A stretch of 64,000 nt of DNA from Asticcacaulis excentricus CB 48 (GTDB lineage Bacteria; Pseudomonadota; Alphaproteobacteria; Caulobacterales; Caulobacteraceae): contig NC_014818.1 of assembly GCF_000175215.2 (NCBI RefSeq), forward strand, positions 124,001 through 188,000, given 5' to 3'. The translations under genes were made by a program, and so were the position numbers. This document shows positions 7,020 through 16,164 of the stretch, one piece after another; within the stretch, counting starts at the first letter, position 1; every line of letters starts with the position of its first letter. The notes beneath the pieces were generated by a model. The model worked only from the letters and a program-made list of their open reading frames with translations. It did no database searches and had not been told where the DNA came from.

Positions 7020-9929
7020 TTAACCTTTGAAGCGGATAGCGACCTTTTGCCCGTCATAGAGGTGGCTGCGGGTCTGCGGCGGGTTTTGCCCGTCGATCAG
7101 AACAAAGCGAAGCGCGCGCTTTTGCGCCATGCCGGGGAAGCCTCCATGACGCGCGCCGACGCTTAGGGTCTGCGTCGCCTGCGACCAGTTCAGCGCGCAG
7201 GTGCAGTAGGCGCCCTTTTCATAGTCATAGGTTTCGTTGTCGTCCTCATAAAGCGTGAAAGCGGCATCGGCCCCGGCATAGATTCGGACCTCATAGGGCG
7301 CATCAGGTTGCTCGGTGGCGTACTGCATGACCGGCCCCAAAGGCAAGATCGACCCTTCGCGGATGTAAAACGGAAACACATTGAGCGGGGTTTCGCGCGT
7401 CAGGGTCTGACCGCCCGCCACCTTTTCACCGCTCCAGAAGTCGTACCAGCCGCTGCCCGCCGGGAGGTAGGTGTGCATGGTGAGGTCGGTGACCTTACGG
7501 CTTTCGGCCAAAGCGCGCAGATCGGCGGGCGTGCGCCACGCCAGACGCAGGGAGCGTCCGCCGGTCGCCTGGTAATATTCAATCTTGACCGCGACGGCCT
7601 GCCCCCGTTTCAGGGTGAGTTTGGTCCCTTTATAGCGCGCCGCGCCATTCGCCCAATCTTCGACCGCCAGCTTACCGTCTATAAACAGCCGATATCCGTC
7701 ATCACCTTCTAGCCCCAGTTCAAACTCGCCGTCTTCGGGAACGATGATCTGCCCTTCCCAACGGGCGGAGAAGCTGTTGAGGCCGCTCAAACCGCCGGGC
7801 GCTTCGGCCAGAGGTGGCCCCGGCCAGGTGTGATCCAGTTTGACGTCGGTGACCTTGCCCTTCGGAGTTTCAAAATTCTCGCCTTCGAAATACTGCCCGG
7901 CTAGCCCCGGACGCCCGTCAGGTGTGCGCAGCGCCGATGCGGGTATGGTGGTCGCCGGTGGGTCCTGAAGATTATACATGGCGCGAGTTACCGGCTGCAC
8001 CAGACAGGCCGGGCCGAACATGAAGGTGTCGTTGATGTCGTACACTCTCGGATCGTGCGGGAAGTCCATAGGAAGGGCGCGCATCAGCGTGTAGTGCGAG
8101 GAGGTCACCTGCCAGCTCAGGCTATAGATATAGGGTAGCAGGCGGTAGCGCAGATGCACGGCGTCAAGCAGCGCCGCGTAGACCGTGGGGTCCAGTGTTT
8201 TGAAGATATAGGGCTCGCGCTCAATACTGGTGCCATGCACGCGCATCAGGGGGTTGAATACTGCGAACTGGAACCAGCGGGCGAACAGCTCTCTGTAGGC
8301 CGGGTTCTTTTCACCGCCGGGGAAGGTGGTGACGAAGAAGCCGCCCGTATCCTGCGTCCAGTAGGGGTTGCCGGTGATGGTGACGTTGAGCCCACCCGAA
8401 ATCTGTTCGGCAAAGGTCTTCCAGCTGGCAAAGATATCACCTGACCACGAGGTGGCCGCTGTGCGCTGTGCGCCGGCCCAGGCCGAGCGCGTCAGGGTCA
8501 GCACGCGCTTATTGCCAGTGGCCCGTTGCCCGTCGTAGGTGCCTTGCGTCGTCATCAGGGTGTAGGGGTTGAGGTAGCGCGTGAAATCGCCCATGGCGTT
8601 GACGCCAAGGCTTTTGATATCGGCCTCCACTTCGACCGCGTCCCAGCAGGCCGTGCCCACCTCGACCTCGGTGCCGTCCATCCACAGGGCATCGACGCCC
8701 TTGTCCAGCAAGCCATGCTTGATGTGTTTGAAATAGATCTGCCGGCCCTTGGCGCTGAAGGCGTCATAGATGCGCGCCTTTTTGGAGATCCAGTGGAGCG
8801 GCTTGAAGCGCAGGCCGTAGCTGTCGAGTTCTTTTGCGAGCGCCGTGTCGTTGCCGATGGATGGCCAGATGGAGATCATCAGCTTCAGGTGCAGATCATG
8901 GATTTTGCGGATCATGCCGTCGGGATCGGGGAAGCGTTCCTTGTCCCAGATCATGCCGCTCCAGCTACCGTCCTTATCGGAGCCCCAGTATTGCCAGTCT
9001 TGCACGATATAGTCGAGCGGGAAGCCCTCATTGCGGAAGGTCTCGGCCACTTCGACTAAGCGCTGCTGTGTCTGGTAGCGCTCCTTGCTCATGAACAGGC
9101 CGAAGGCCTGTTTCGGGTACATGGGCGCGGCCCCGGTCAGGGTCCGGTAGGCGGCGATGACCTTATCGGCGCTGCCGCCGCCCATGAAGTAGTAGTCGAC
9201 GCCGCCCGGCGCGCTTTCAGCCCAAAGGGTAGCGCCATCAGCTTTGTCAGAAAACCGCATCTTTGAATAGGTGTCCCACAGGATGCCGTAGCCTTCGGAA
9301 GACACCATGACGGGGATGATGATGCCGGTATTGGTCTGCACCAGAAGGAGGTTCTGACCGCGGCGGTTCAGCGTCGCTTCGTTGACATAGCCAAAGCCAT
9401 AAATGCCTTCGCCGGGTTTCAGGGTGAAGCTGTTTTCGACCTCATAGCTTTGAGCGTCCTGCAAGGTAACCGGGCGAATGGCCTGCGGTGACGTGGCGCG
9501 TTCGCGCGTGTAAAGGCGGCCATCGGCAGACAGGAAGCTCAGCGCGCCCGAAGCCTTGTCGATCTCGATGCTCAAGGCCGCGCTTTTAATGCGTAGGGCG
9601 GTCTTGCTGTCCTCGATCTGGAACGCGACGGATTTGGGGTGGCCGAGGATGACGATACTCTTGTTGGTCCAGTGATTTTTGCCGAGATGCGCGTTCACCC
9701 GCACGGTGGTGGGGCCATAGAACAGGACCGTCTTGGTGACGCCGTTTAGGTAAAACTGAACGCCTTCGCTCAGCCGCTGATACTGAAAACCTGACGCATT
9801 TGGCGCGGGGAGGCGGATCACATGCCCGTTGGTGTCGAGCGCGCTCAGCCCCTTGGCATGGGCGGCATGGGCCGCGGCCGCAAGGGAGGAACCGGTGAGG
9901 GCTGCAAAGGCCCGACGTGAGATGCGCAT
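7020..9929 (-). CDS. GH31 alpha-xylosidase with PA14 domain
   Basis: A 969-residue enzyme with a Tat-type signal (RISRRAFAALTG, then AAAHAAHA). The GH31 barrel shows DALWMDGTEVE, whose aspartate near residue 416 is the likely nucleophile, and SWSGDIFASW, whose aspartate near 496 is the likely acid/base. A PA14 domain occupies roughly residues 675-810 (GLAGQYFEGENF, EDGEFELGLEGDDGYRLFIDG). This layout matches the xyloglucan alpha-xylosidases of GH31, which remove alpha-1,6-xylose from the non-reducing end of xyloglucan oligosaccharides; alpha-glucosidase activity cannot be excluded. GGAGG stands 6 bases before the start. The gene is divergent from the GH51 gene across a 196-base region carrying two copies of the locus palindrome. 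It probably acts in the periplasm after TonB-mediated import. Confidence 0.9.
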   Translation of the reverse strand: MRISRRAFAALTGSSLAAAAHAAHAKGLSALDTNGHVIRLPAPNASGFQYQRLSEGVQFYLNGVTKTVLFYGPTTVRVNAHLGKNHWTNKSIVILGHPKSVAFQIEDSKTALRIKSAALSIEIDKASGALSFLSADGRLYTRERATSPQAIRPVTLQDAQSYEVENSFTLKPGEGIYGFGYVNEATLNRRGQNLLLVQTNTGIIIPVMVSSEGYGILWDTYSKMRFSDKADGATLWAESAPGGVDYYFMGGGSADKVIAAYRTLTGAAPMYPKQAFGLFMSKERYQTQQRLVEVAETFRNEGFPLDYIVQDWQYWGSDKDGSWSGMIWDKERFPDPDGMIRKIHDLHLKLMISIWPSIGNDTALAKELDSYGLRFKPLHWISKKARIYDAFSAKGRQIYFKHIKHGLLDKGVDALWMDGTEVEVGTACWDAVEVEADIKSLGVNAMGDFTRYLNPYTLMTTQGTYDGQRATGNKRVLTLTRSAWAGAQRTAATSWSGDIFASWKTFAEQISGGLNVTITGNPYWTQDTGGFFVTTFPGGEKNPAYRELFARWFQFAVFNPLMRVHGTSIEREPYIFKTLDPTVYAALLDAVHLRYRLLPYIYSLSWQVTSSHYTLMRALPMDFPHDPRVYDINDTFMFGPACLVQPVTRAMYNLQDPPATTIPASALRTPDGRPGLAGQYFEGENFETPKGKVTDVKLDHTWPGPPLAEAPGGLSGLNSFSARWEGQIIVPEDGEFELGLEGDDGYRLFIDGKLAVEDWANGAARYKGTKLTLKRGQAVAVKIEYYQATGGRSLRLAWRTPADLRALAESRKVTDLTMHTYLPAGSGWYDFWSGEKVAGGQTLTRETPLNVFPFYIREGSILPLGPVMQYATEQPDAPYEVRIYAGADAAFTLYEDDNETYDYEKGAYCTCALNWSQATQTLSVGARHGGFPGMAQKRALRFVLIDGQNPPQTRSHLYDGQKVAIRFKG

Positions 9930-10049
9930 GATATCCTCCGGAAGTCTTGTTATTAGTCTGAGTATATTAAAACGAGTTTTGATGCGCGCTCAAGGTTTGA
10001 TTTGGACCCAATACCGTTTTGCGAGCCGCGACGGCGACTGCAAATTGAA

Positions 10050-10061
10050 TTGACAGACCAC
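10050..10061 (+). promoter_or_regulatory. GntR-type operator in the GH31/GH51 divergent region (1)
   Basis: TTGACAGACCAC matches the TTGACA-type half of the locus palindrome, with its last base off. A -35-like TTGACA is included. It lies 31 bases before the second, stronger site. Confidence 0.5.
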
Positions 10062-10080
10062 TTTCCTCAGGCCTACCAAA

Positions 10081-10092
10081 TTGGTTGGCCAA
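10081..10092 (+). promoter_or_regulatory. GntR-type operator in the GH31/GH51 divergent region (2)
   Basis: TTGGTTGGCCAA with AAA on the left and AT on the right is identical in its 12-base core to the site before the second GntR gene (28654). It covers the earliest possible TTG start of the GH51 frame, which supports translation from the later ATG at 10126. Confidence 0.65.
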
Positions 10093-10125
10093 ATCAAGGC
10101 GTCATGGCTTTTTCCGGGCAGGGGT

Positions 10126-11706
10126 ATGAGACACGATCTGAGCGTAAATATAAGACCCTGGCGCTATCTGGCGGGCATGGTTCTGAGTGGGTGCCTCCTG
10201 GCCGGGGCTGCGCTGGCCGAGCCATTTCGCGCCTCCGGAGTGGTGATGGCCGAACCATCGGGCCCGGTCATCAGCCGCTACATCTTCGGTCAGTTTTCCG
10301 AGCATCTGGGGCGTGGCATCTATGAGGGCATCTGGGTTGGACCGGACAGCCGCATCCCCAATGTGCGCGGCATCCGCAGCGATGTTGTGGGCGCGCTGAA
10401 AGCCATTCATGTGCCGGTTGTGCGCTGGCCCGGCGGCTGTTTTGCCGATGAATATAACTGGCGTGACGGCATTGGCCCGCGGTCCAAACGCCCGGCGCGT
10501 AAGAACAACTGGTGGGCCGGATCGCCCGAAACCAATGCCTTTGGTACGCATGAATATTTTGACTTTGTCGAGCAGATCGGAGCCGACGCATATGTGTCGA
10601 TGAATGTCGGAGCCTCCACGCCGACCGAGATGCGCCAGTGGGTTGAATATATGACCTCGGAAGCGGAGGACACATTGGCGCAGGAGCGTCGGCGCAATGG
10701 TCGTGACAAGCCCTGGCCGGTCAAGTTCATCGGGATCGGCAACGAATACTGGGGCTGCGGTGGCAAGATGACGCCGCAGCAGTACGCGCGCGACTTCATG
10801 CGCTTTACTGCCTTCTACCATCCGCAGCCCGGTCAGGCGGCCACCCGGGTCGCCGTAGGGGCCAAGAATGGCTTGACCGGGTGGACCGACGCCGTGATGG
10901 CTGAGGCGCTGGAGAATATGGACGCGCTGTCCGTCCACTACTACACCTCGCCCACCGGCAATGTCGATGTGACAAAGCCCGCGACGGGGTTCGACGCACA
11001 GGACTGGGCAGATACCTTCGTGCAGACCCTGAAGATGGACGAGTATGTCTCCGCCCATTCCCGCGTGATGGACGCTCATGATCCACAAAAGCGCGTGGCG
11101 CTGTTTATCGATGAATGGGGCACCTGGTACACGGTCGAGCCGGGCACGGATCCCGGCCACCTCTATCAGCAGAACAGCCTGCGCGACGCTCTGGTCGCAG
11201 CAGTAAATTTCGACATCTTTATCCGTCATGCCGACCGGGTCCGCATGGCCAACATCGCCCAGACGGTCAATGTGCTGCAATCGCTCATCCTGACGCGCGG
11301 GCCGCAGATGGTGCTGACGCCAACCTACTACGCCTATCAGATGTACGTGCCGTTTCAGGAGGCCACTGCCCTGCCGCTGCGGCTGGCTGCCCCGGATATT
11401 AAGGTCGGTACCACCTGGATGCCGTCGCTCAGTGGAGTGGCGGCGCGCGCGACAAACGGCGACTATCTGGTGGCCCTGAGCAATCTGTCACCACACGACG
11501 CCGTGGAGATGCGTCTTGATCTGCGCGACCTGCATGTTCAGGCGATCAGTGCGCAAATACTGACGGCGGATGACATGGACGCCCACAATGATTTCGGACG
11601 CTCAGACACCGTAAAACCGCACACCTTTGACGAGGCGCGGCTCGAAAACGGGTATCTGGTTGTGATGCAGCCCGCTAAATCGCTCATTGTGCTTACCTTA
11701 AAGTAG
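10126..11706 (+). CDS. GH51 alpha-L-arabinofuranosidase
   Basis: A 526-residue exported enzyme removing alpha-L-arabinofuranosyl groups. GH51 landmarks are IFGQFSEHLGRGIYEGIWVG, VPVVRWPGGCFADEYNWRDGIGPR, IGIGNEYWGCGG with acid/base glutamate about residue 207, and LFIDEWGTWY with nucleophile glutamate about residue 330. The open frame extends upstream to a TTG at 10081, but that codon lies inside an operator, whereas ATG 10126 begins a normal signal sequence (hydrophobic stretch, then AGAALAEP). An LSGC within this stretch could be a lipobox, so a lipoprotein is possible. The gene is divergent from GH31 and ends 4 bases from the convergent GH43 gene. Arabinose could come from solanaceous-type xyloglucan, arabinan or arabinogalactan. 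Confidence 0.93.
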   Translation: MRHDLSVNIRPWRYLAGMVLSGCLLAGAALAEPFRASGVVMAEPSGPVISRYIFGQFSEHLGRGIYEGIWVGPDSRIPNVRGIRSDVVGALKAIHVPVVRWPGGCFADEYNWRDGIGPRSKRPARKNNWWAGSPETNAFGTHEYFDFVEQIGADAYVSMNVGASTPTEMRQWVEYMTSEAEDTLAQERRRNGRDKPWPVKFIGIGNEYWGCGGKMTPQQYARDFMRFTAFYHPQPGQAATRVAVGAKNGLTGWTDAVMAEALENMDALSVHYYTSPTGNVDVTKPATGFDAQDWADTFVQTLKMDEYVSAHSRVMDAHDPQKRVALFIDEWGTWYTVEPGTDPGHLYQQNSLRDALVAAVNFDIFIRHADRVRMANIAQTVNVLQSLILTRGPQMVLTPTYYAYQMYVPFQEATALPLRLAAPDIKVGTTWMPSLSGVAARATNGDYLVALSNLSPHDAVEMRLDLRDLHVQAISAQILTADDMDAHNDFGRSDTVKPHTFDEARLENGYLVVMQPAKSLIVLTLK

Positions 11707-11710
11707 GCGT

Positions 11711-12628
11711 TTAGGGCTTTACCTTGACCTCGCGGATCGTGCCATCGCGATTATAGCGCAGCGGCGCGATGCTTATGGAGCGCTTGTGGTCGCCGCCGCC
11801 GGGCAACAGGTTGTCGTGATAGAAGAACCATGGCTTACCCTTGAAGGTGAGGATCGCCTGATGGTTGGTCGAGATTTTCAGATAGTCAAAAATCACGCCG
11901 CGATAGGTGTAGGGCCCCATTGGCGTCTTTGAGGTTGCATAGACGATTTGCCCCGGCCAGCCGGTTGAAAAGCTGAAATAGTAGAGGCCCTTATGCTTGT
12001 GCAGGAACGGGGCCTCGCCGTACTTCTTCTTGGGGTCATCCGCCGGAAAGCCCTTTATGACCAGATTTTCGATCGGGCCGGCCAGCGAGGTCATATCGGC
12101 ATTGAGCTTGACGATTTTGGGCACACGCGTGCCAAAGGTCAGGTAGGCCTGCCCGTCATCGTCGATCAGCACCTGCGGATCGATGGGTTCATCCCCGGCG
12201 TTGGCGTCGCGCGCCTTGTCGATCAGGGCGTCGCTGCGTGCGTCTTTGAATGGCCCGGCCGGGTTGTCGGCTACGGCCACGCCAATCTTATCGCCGCCCA
12301 CGGGGGCGTAAAAATAGTATTTGCCGTTGCGATAGGCGGCTTCGGGGGCCCAGGCCTTGGCATCGGGGCGCGCCCACTTGAAGACAGTAACATCCAAAAA
12401 CGCGCCGTCGTCGCGCCAGGTTTTCAGATCGTTCGATGTATAGAGACGCCAACTGGTCGAATCCCAGTATTTACCGGAATTGGAAGCATCATCCGTGGCA
12501 TAGAGATAGACCTTGCCGTTGAACACGTGCGGTGACGGATCGGCATTGAAGCGGGTGCTGATCGGTTCTCCGGCAAGGGCCTGCGTCGCCATAAGCAGCA
12601 GGAGGGCGGCACTGATTTTAAAGGTCAT
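11711..12628 (-). CDS. GH43 glycosidase (arabinofuranosidase/xylosidase type)
   Basis: A 305-residue enzyme with a Sec signal peptide (LLLLMATQALAG). The five-bladed propeller family is recognised by its three acidic residues: D30 in NADPSPHVF (base), D150 in PIDPQVLIDDDG (pKa modulator) and E205 in YGEAPFLHKHKG (acid). It ends with the usual RSISIAPLRYNRDGTI segment. Members hydrolyse alpha-L-arabinofuranosides, beta-xylosides or arabinan, and the sequence alone does not decide. It starts 8 bases after the GH2 stop, so it is the last gene of the minus-strand group that includes GH2 and probably receives part of its transcription from the GH89 operon. It is a distant relative of the GH43 at 43873. 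Confidence 0.9.
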   Translation of the reverse strand: MTFKISAALLLLMATQALAGEPISTRFNADPSPHVFNGKVYLYATDDASNSGKYWDSTSWRLYTSNDLKTWRDDGAFLDVTVFKWARPDAKAWAPEAAYRNGKYYFYAPVGGDKIGVAVADNPAGPFKDARSDALIDKARDANAGDEPIDPQVLIDDDGQAYLTFGTRVPKIVKLNADMTSLAGPIENLVIKGFPADDPKKKYGEAPFLHKHKGLYYFSFSTGWPGQIVYATSKTPMGPYTYRGVIFDYLKISTNHQAILTFKGKPWFFYHDNLLPGGGDHKRSISIAPLRYNRDGTIREVKVKP

Positions 12629-12636
12629 GGTATCAT

Positions 12637-15087
12637 CTATCGCGAAGTGAAGGTGAGGGAGGCAGCGGTCAGGCCTTCGGCGCGGGCCTGAAATGTGAAG
12701 CGTCCGCTGGTCTTAGTCGTCTGCACAATGGCCTGCGCATAGCCGTTAAACAAGCGGCGATAAGGGGCCTTGTCGGATTCGTGGCTGTTCGGATTGCCGT
12801 TGCCGACGCCGATCAGACGGCTCGGTCCGGTCAACGCAAACTGGATCAGATCGTCAGCCAGCGGCACGGGGGTGCCGACCTTGTCGACGGCGCTGACGCT
12901 AACCATCGCCACGTCCTGACCGTCAGCGCTCAGTTGCATCCGATCGGCGCTGAGTATCAGACGATGAGGCGCGCCGGCGGTCTTGCGTTCGGTCTTCATC
13001 ACCACCTTGCCACGCTTATAGCCATAGGCGGTGAGGGTGCCCGGTGTAAACGGAACGGTCCATTCCAGATGCGAGTCGCGTCGCATCGTCTGGCGGCCCA
13101 GCGACTTGCTATTGAGGGATAGCTCGACCTCATCGCAGTTGGAATAGGCCCAGACCGAAACCGTCTCGCCTTCGCTCCAGTTCCAGTGCGGCAAAAGGTG
13201 CAGCACGGGTTCGTCCTGCCACCAGGCGCGGTAATAGTGATAGACGTCCTTGGGGAAGCCGCAACTGTCGAAGACGCCGAAATTGGAGGCGACCGAAGGC
13301 CACCAGTTAAACGGTGTCGGTTCGCCGCGATAGTCGAACCCGGTCCAGATAAAGCCGCCCAGCAGGTAAGGTTTTGAATTATAGAGGCTCCACCAGCTTT
13401 CCGCCGTCGCGCCCCAATAGGGGTGTTCGGTATCGAAGGCCGCCACGACCTGCCGTTTGGCGTCGGTCTTGTATTCGCCGCGGGTGGACACAGCGCTGGC
13501 GGTCTCGGTGCCGATGATGGGCATGTCAGGGAAGCGCGTGCGGAAGGGCTCGATTTGGGCTTCGTGATAGTTGAAGCCTATGACGTCCAGCGCCGTTGTT
13601 ATGCCGTCGCCAAAGCCCTTGTTCATAGCGGCATTGACCTTGCGCGTCGGGTCAAGCTCACGGATGCGCCGCGCCATGCTTTTTGCCACCTTCAGGCCGC
13701 GCGCTGTCATTTGCTGCGGTTCCTCATTGCCGATGGACCACAGGATGACGCTGGGGTGATTGCGGTCGCGGCGGATCAGGGCCTCAAGCTCGCTCAGGCC
13801 CTGACGGCTGGAGGTCATCTGGCGCGCTTCGTCGATGACCAGAAGCCCAAGTTCGTCACAGGCATCGAGCAGTTCCGGCGTCGGCGGATTGTGGGAGGTG
13901 CGATAGGCGTTGGATCCCAGACTTTTGAGTTGTTTCAGACGCCACACCTGAAGCGCATCCGGGATGGCCGCGCCGACTCCGGCATGGTCCTGATGGTTAT
14001 TGGTGCCCTTGATCTTGAGGGGTTTACCATTGAGGAAGAAGCCCTCTTGGGCATCAAAACGCAGGTCGCGCAGACCGAAACGCAGCGTGTAAAGATCGCG
14101 GGTCGCCTCCGTGGTCACCTCCACCCGCAGCGTGTAAAGATAGGGGCTTTCGATGGACCATAGGCGCGGCTGTGGCAGGGTCAGGCGCACCTCGCGGGTC
14201 GCCCGGGACTGCGCCGCCAGTTCGACCGTCTGGCGTGTCGTGGCGACCGCGGTGCCATCCCTGTCCAGTGCAGTGACATCGAGCGTGGTGACGCGTCGCG
14301 CGTCGCTGCGGTTGACGAGATCGACCGAAGCTTCGACCATGCCGTTCGTCTTCGGCCGAACAAACACGCCCCATTGCGGCACATGCACGGGGTCGGCCTT
14401 GACCAGCCATACGTGGCGATAGATGCCGGCCCCTTCGTAGAACCACCCTTCACCATAGGAGGCATCGACGCGCACCAGCAGCACATTGGGCGTGTCGTCG
14501 GTATTGATAAAATCGCTAATATCAACGCTGAAAGAGGTGTAGCCGCTGTCGTGCCGCTCCAGCACATAGCCGTTAAAAATGATGGTGGCGTCACGGAATA
14601 CGCCATCGAACTCCAACCACAGACAGCGGGCCGCATCGGCCTTGTCGAGTGTGATCAGACGGCGATACCAGCCGACCGAGGTTTCCGGAAACTTGCGCCC
14701 GATCGGCTTATAGCCGTGTGCGGCGGCGTAGTCCTCATCGTCCTTGTCCGCCGGATTGCGGCGATAGTCTTCATTGTTAACGAAGGGCAGTTCGACCGCC
14801 CAGTCGTGCGGCAGGATGACGGGCCGCCAGGTGGAATCGTCGTAATCGGCCGCGTCGGGCTTGGCACCGCTGCGGCCCTGCTTGGCGAGGGTACGCTGAT
14901 TGGCACCGAAGCCGAAATCGCGTTCCAGATCTTCGGCATGACCGAAGTGAAAGCGCCAGTCGTCCTCAAGGCGCAGACGCTGACGCGGGCTGTTTGGCTC
15001 TGGGGCGGCCGTCGCGGCCGGGGTCAGAGTGGTGGCCATGCCGAGGACAGGGAGGCTGGCCATTACGGAGCGTCGGTTGGGTGTCAT
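12637..15087 (-). CDS. GH2 beta-galactosidase
   Basis: An 816-residue enzyme with a Tat-like signal (NRRSVMASLPVLG, then ATAAPEP). Domain order is a sugar-binding N-terminal domain (RLEDDWRFHFGHAED), the GH2 immunoglobulin-like domain, then the barrel. The barrel carries SVILWSIGNEEPQQ, with acid/base glutamate near residue 454, and PIIGTETASAV, with nucleophile glutamate near 526. A C-terminal Ig-like region (LSADGQDVAMVSVSAVDKVG) is typical of polysaccharide-locus beta-galactosidases. Removal of beta-1,2-linked galactose from xyloglucan side chains fits the neighbourhood, although beta-glucuronidase or other GH2 activities are possible. It lies 8 bases upstream of GH43, and a terminator-like hairpin separates it from the kinase gene upstream. 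Confidence 0.88.
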   Translation of the reverse strand: MTPNRRSVMASLPVLGMATTLTPAATAAPEPNSPRQRLRLEDDWRFHFGHAEDLERDFGFGANQRTLAKQGRSGAKPDAADYDDSTWRPVILPHDWAVELPFVNNEDYRRNPADKDDEDYAAAHGYKPIGRKFPETSVGWYRRLITLDKADAARCLWLEFDGVFRDATIIFNGYVLERHDSGYTSFSVDISDFINTDDTPNVLLVRVDASYGEGWFYEGAGIYRHVWLVKADPVHVPQWGVFVRPKTNGMVEASVDLVNRSDARRVTTLDVTALDRDGTAVATTRQTVELAAQSRATREVRLTLPQPRLWSIESPYLYTLRVEVTTEATRDLYTLRFGLRDLRFDAQEGFFLNGKPLKIKGTNNHQDHAGVGAAIPDALQVWRLKQLKSLGSNAYRTSHNPPTPELLDACDELGLLVIDEARQMTSSRQGLSELEALIRRDRNHPSVILWSIGNEEPQQMTARGLKVAKSMARRIRELDPTRKVNAAMNKGFGDGITTALDVIGFNYHEAQIEPFRTRFPDMPIIGTETASAVSTRGEYKTDAKRQVVAAFDTEHPYWGATAESWWSLYNSKPYLLGGFIWTGFDYRGEPTPFNWWPSVASNFGVFDSCGFPKDVYHYYRAWWQDEPVLHLLPHWNWSEGETVSVWAYSNCDEVELSLNSKSLGRQTMRRDSHLEWTVPFTPGTLTAYGYKRGKVVMKTERKTAGAPHRLILSADRMQLSADGQDVAMVSVSAVDKVGTPVPLADDLIQFALTGPSRLIGVGNGNPNSHESDKAPYRRLFNGYAQAIVQTTKTSGRFTFQARAEGLTAASLTFTSR

Positions 15088-15102
15088 CGGTCACGCAATC
15101 AT

Positions 15103-15150
15103 AAAAGAGGCGCACCCTCTCAAAAGTCCGGAATTTGGAGAGGATGCGCC
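15103..15150 (-). terminator. Terminator/attenuator-like hairpin between kinase and GH2 genes
   Basis: On the minus strand GGCGCATCCTCTC pairs with GAGAGGGTGCGCC over 13 positions with one mismatch, and the second arm is followed by TCTTTTAT. It lies between the GlcNAc kinase stop and the GH2 start, so it may reduce read-through from the GH89 operon into GH2 and GH43. The T-run is short. Confidence 0.6.
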
Positions 15151-15207
15151 CAGTTGCCGAAGCCGGCACACGCTTTGTCCGGCGTTTCGGGGAGGACGGT
15201 AATCAGA

Positions 15208-16119
15208 TCAGACGAGGATCTTGCCGGGCGAGGCCAGACCGTTGCTGGCCCCTCTGGCCAAAAGGATCGCCCCTTCGACGGCGTCCTGTTCCGGCTCGCT
15301 GAGGAGCGCCGCGTCACGCGTCGAAAGCCAGGGGCGGATTGGCTCACCCAGACCGCCAACCAGAGCGATGCGTTTAGCCCCCAGATGGTGCAGTCGCCGC
15401 AGATAAAGCCCGATATCTTCGGCCACCCCGCGCACCAGTGCCGTGGCGACCAGATCGCCCTTCTCGGCATAGGCCATGATGGTGGGGGCCATAGCGCCGT
15501 AGTCACTGGGTGTGGCTGTGGTGACAAAGGCGATCACGTCGGCGGGTTGCCCGCCAAACGAGGCGATCATTTCGCGCGTGAAGTCGGTTGCCGGGGCGAT
15601 CTTGTCAAAGCCGCGCAGCGCCGCCCTGAGGGCCGCCCGGCCAAGCCCTGCCGCTGAACCGTCATCGCCGACTTCGAAGCCCCAGCCGCCGATCCCGTGA
15701 CCCACGCCGTCGCTGAGAATATAGCCTGCGCTGCCCGTGCCGCAGATCTGAATAGCGCCGTCCTTGCCCGAAAAGGCCCCCAGACAGGCGGCGTGCGCGT
15801 CGCTGGCCACCGAGATTGCGCCGAAATCCGGGCCGGCATCGACTGTCACCTGCGCACTGGTGGCCGAGGTGACCCCGGCTAGGCCCAGCCCGATATGGAT
15901 GTCGGGCAGGTCGGCATGGGTGAGCTGCGCCTGCGACAGGGCCTCATCGACGGCGGCCATGATGTTGCGCCACACGAGCCCCAAACCCAGACGGATATTG
16001 CCCGCCCCGCCAAAGCCTTCGCCCAGCACCTGCCCGGCGCGGTTACGCAGGCGCGCCCGGCAGCGCGTGCCGCCGCCATCAACGCCGATATAGTAGAGGG
16101 GAGGGATAATGTCGCTCAT
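15208..16119 (-). CDS. nagK: N-acetylglucosamine kinase, BadF/BadG type
   Basis: A 303-residue cytoplasmic sugar kinase of the BadF/BadG/BcrA ASKHA family. It shows the phosphate-1 loop YYIGVDGGGTRCRARL near the N-terminus, the CGTGSAGYI segment and the GGWGFEVGDDGSAAGLG loop typical of GlcNAc/glucosamine kinases. I take ATG 16119; a GTG three codons upstream is possible. The neighbourhood supports GlcNAc as substrate: GH89 releases alpha-GlcNAc, NagX is next to it, and the kinase would yield GlcNAc-6-phosphate. The same pair (BadF-type NagK with NagX) occurs in the GlcNAc regulons of gammaproteobacteria such as Shewanella. No deacetylase (NagA) or deaminase (NagB) gene lies in the window, so they must be elsewhere. 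Confidence 0.82.
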   Translation of the reverse strand: MSDIIPPLYYIGVDGGGTRCRARLRNRAGQVLGEGFGGAGNIRLGLGLVWRNIMAAVDEALSQAQLTHADLPDIHIGLGLAGVTSATSAQVTVDAGPDFGAISVASDAHAACLGAFSGKDGAIQICGTGSAGYILSDGVGHGIGGWGFEVGDDGSAAGLGRAALRAALRGFDKIAPATDFTREMIASFGGQPADVIAFVTTATPSDYGAMAPTIMAYAEKGDLVATALVRGVAEDIGLYLRRLHHLGAKRIALVGGLGEPIRPWLSTRDAALLSEPEQDAVEGAILLARGASNGLASPGKILV

Positions 16120-16164
16120 GATAGTCACGCTAATAACAGAGACAGGACGGTCCGGTTGCCCGGA

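Noticed and set aside
14374..15657. 427-codon plus-strand frame across the GH2/kinase junction
   Set aside because: It is antisense to two genes with strong family motifs, has no recognisable motifs of its own and no ribosome site.
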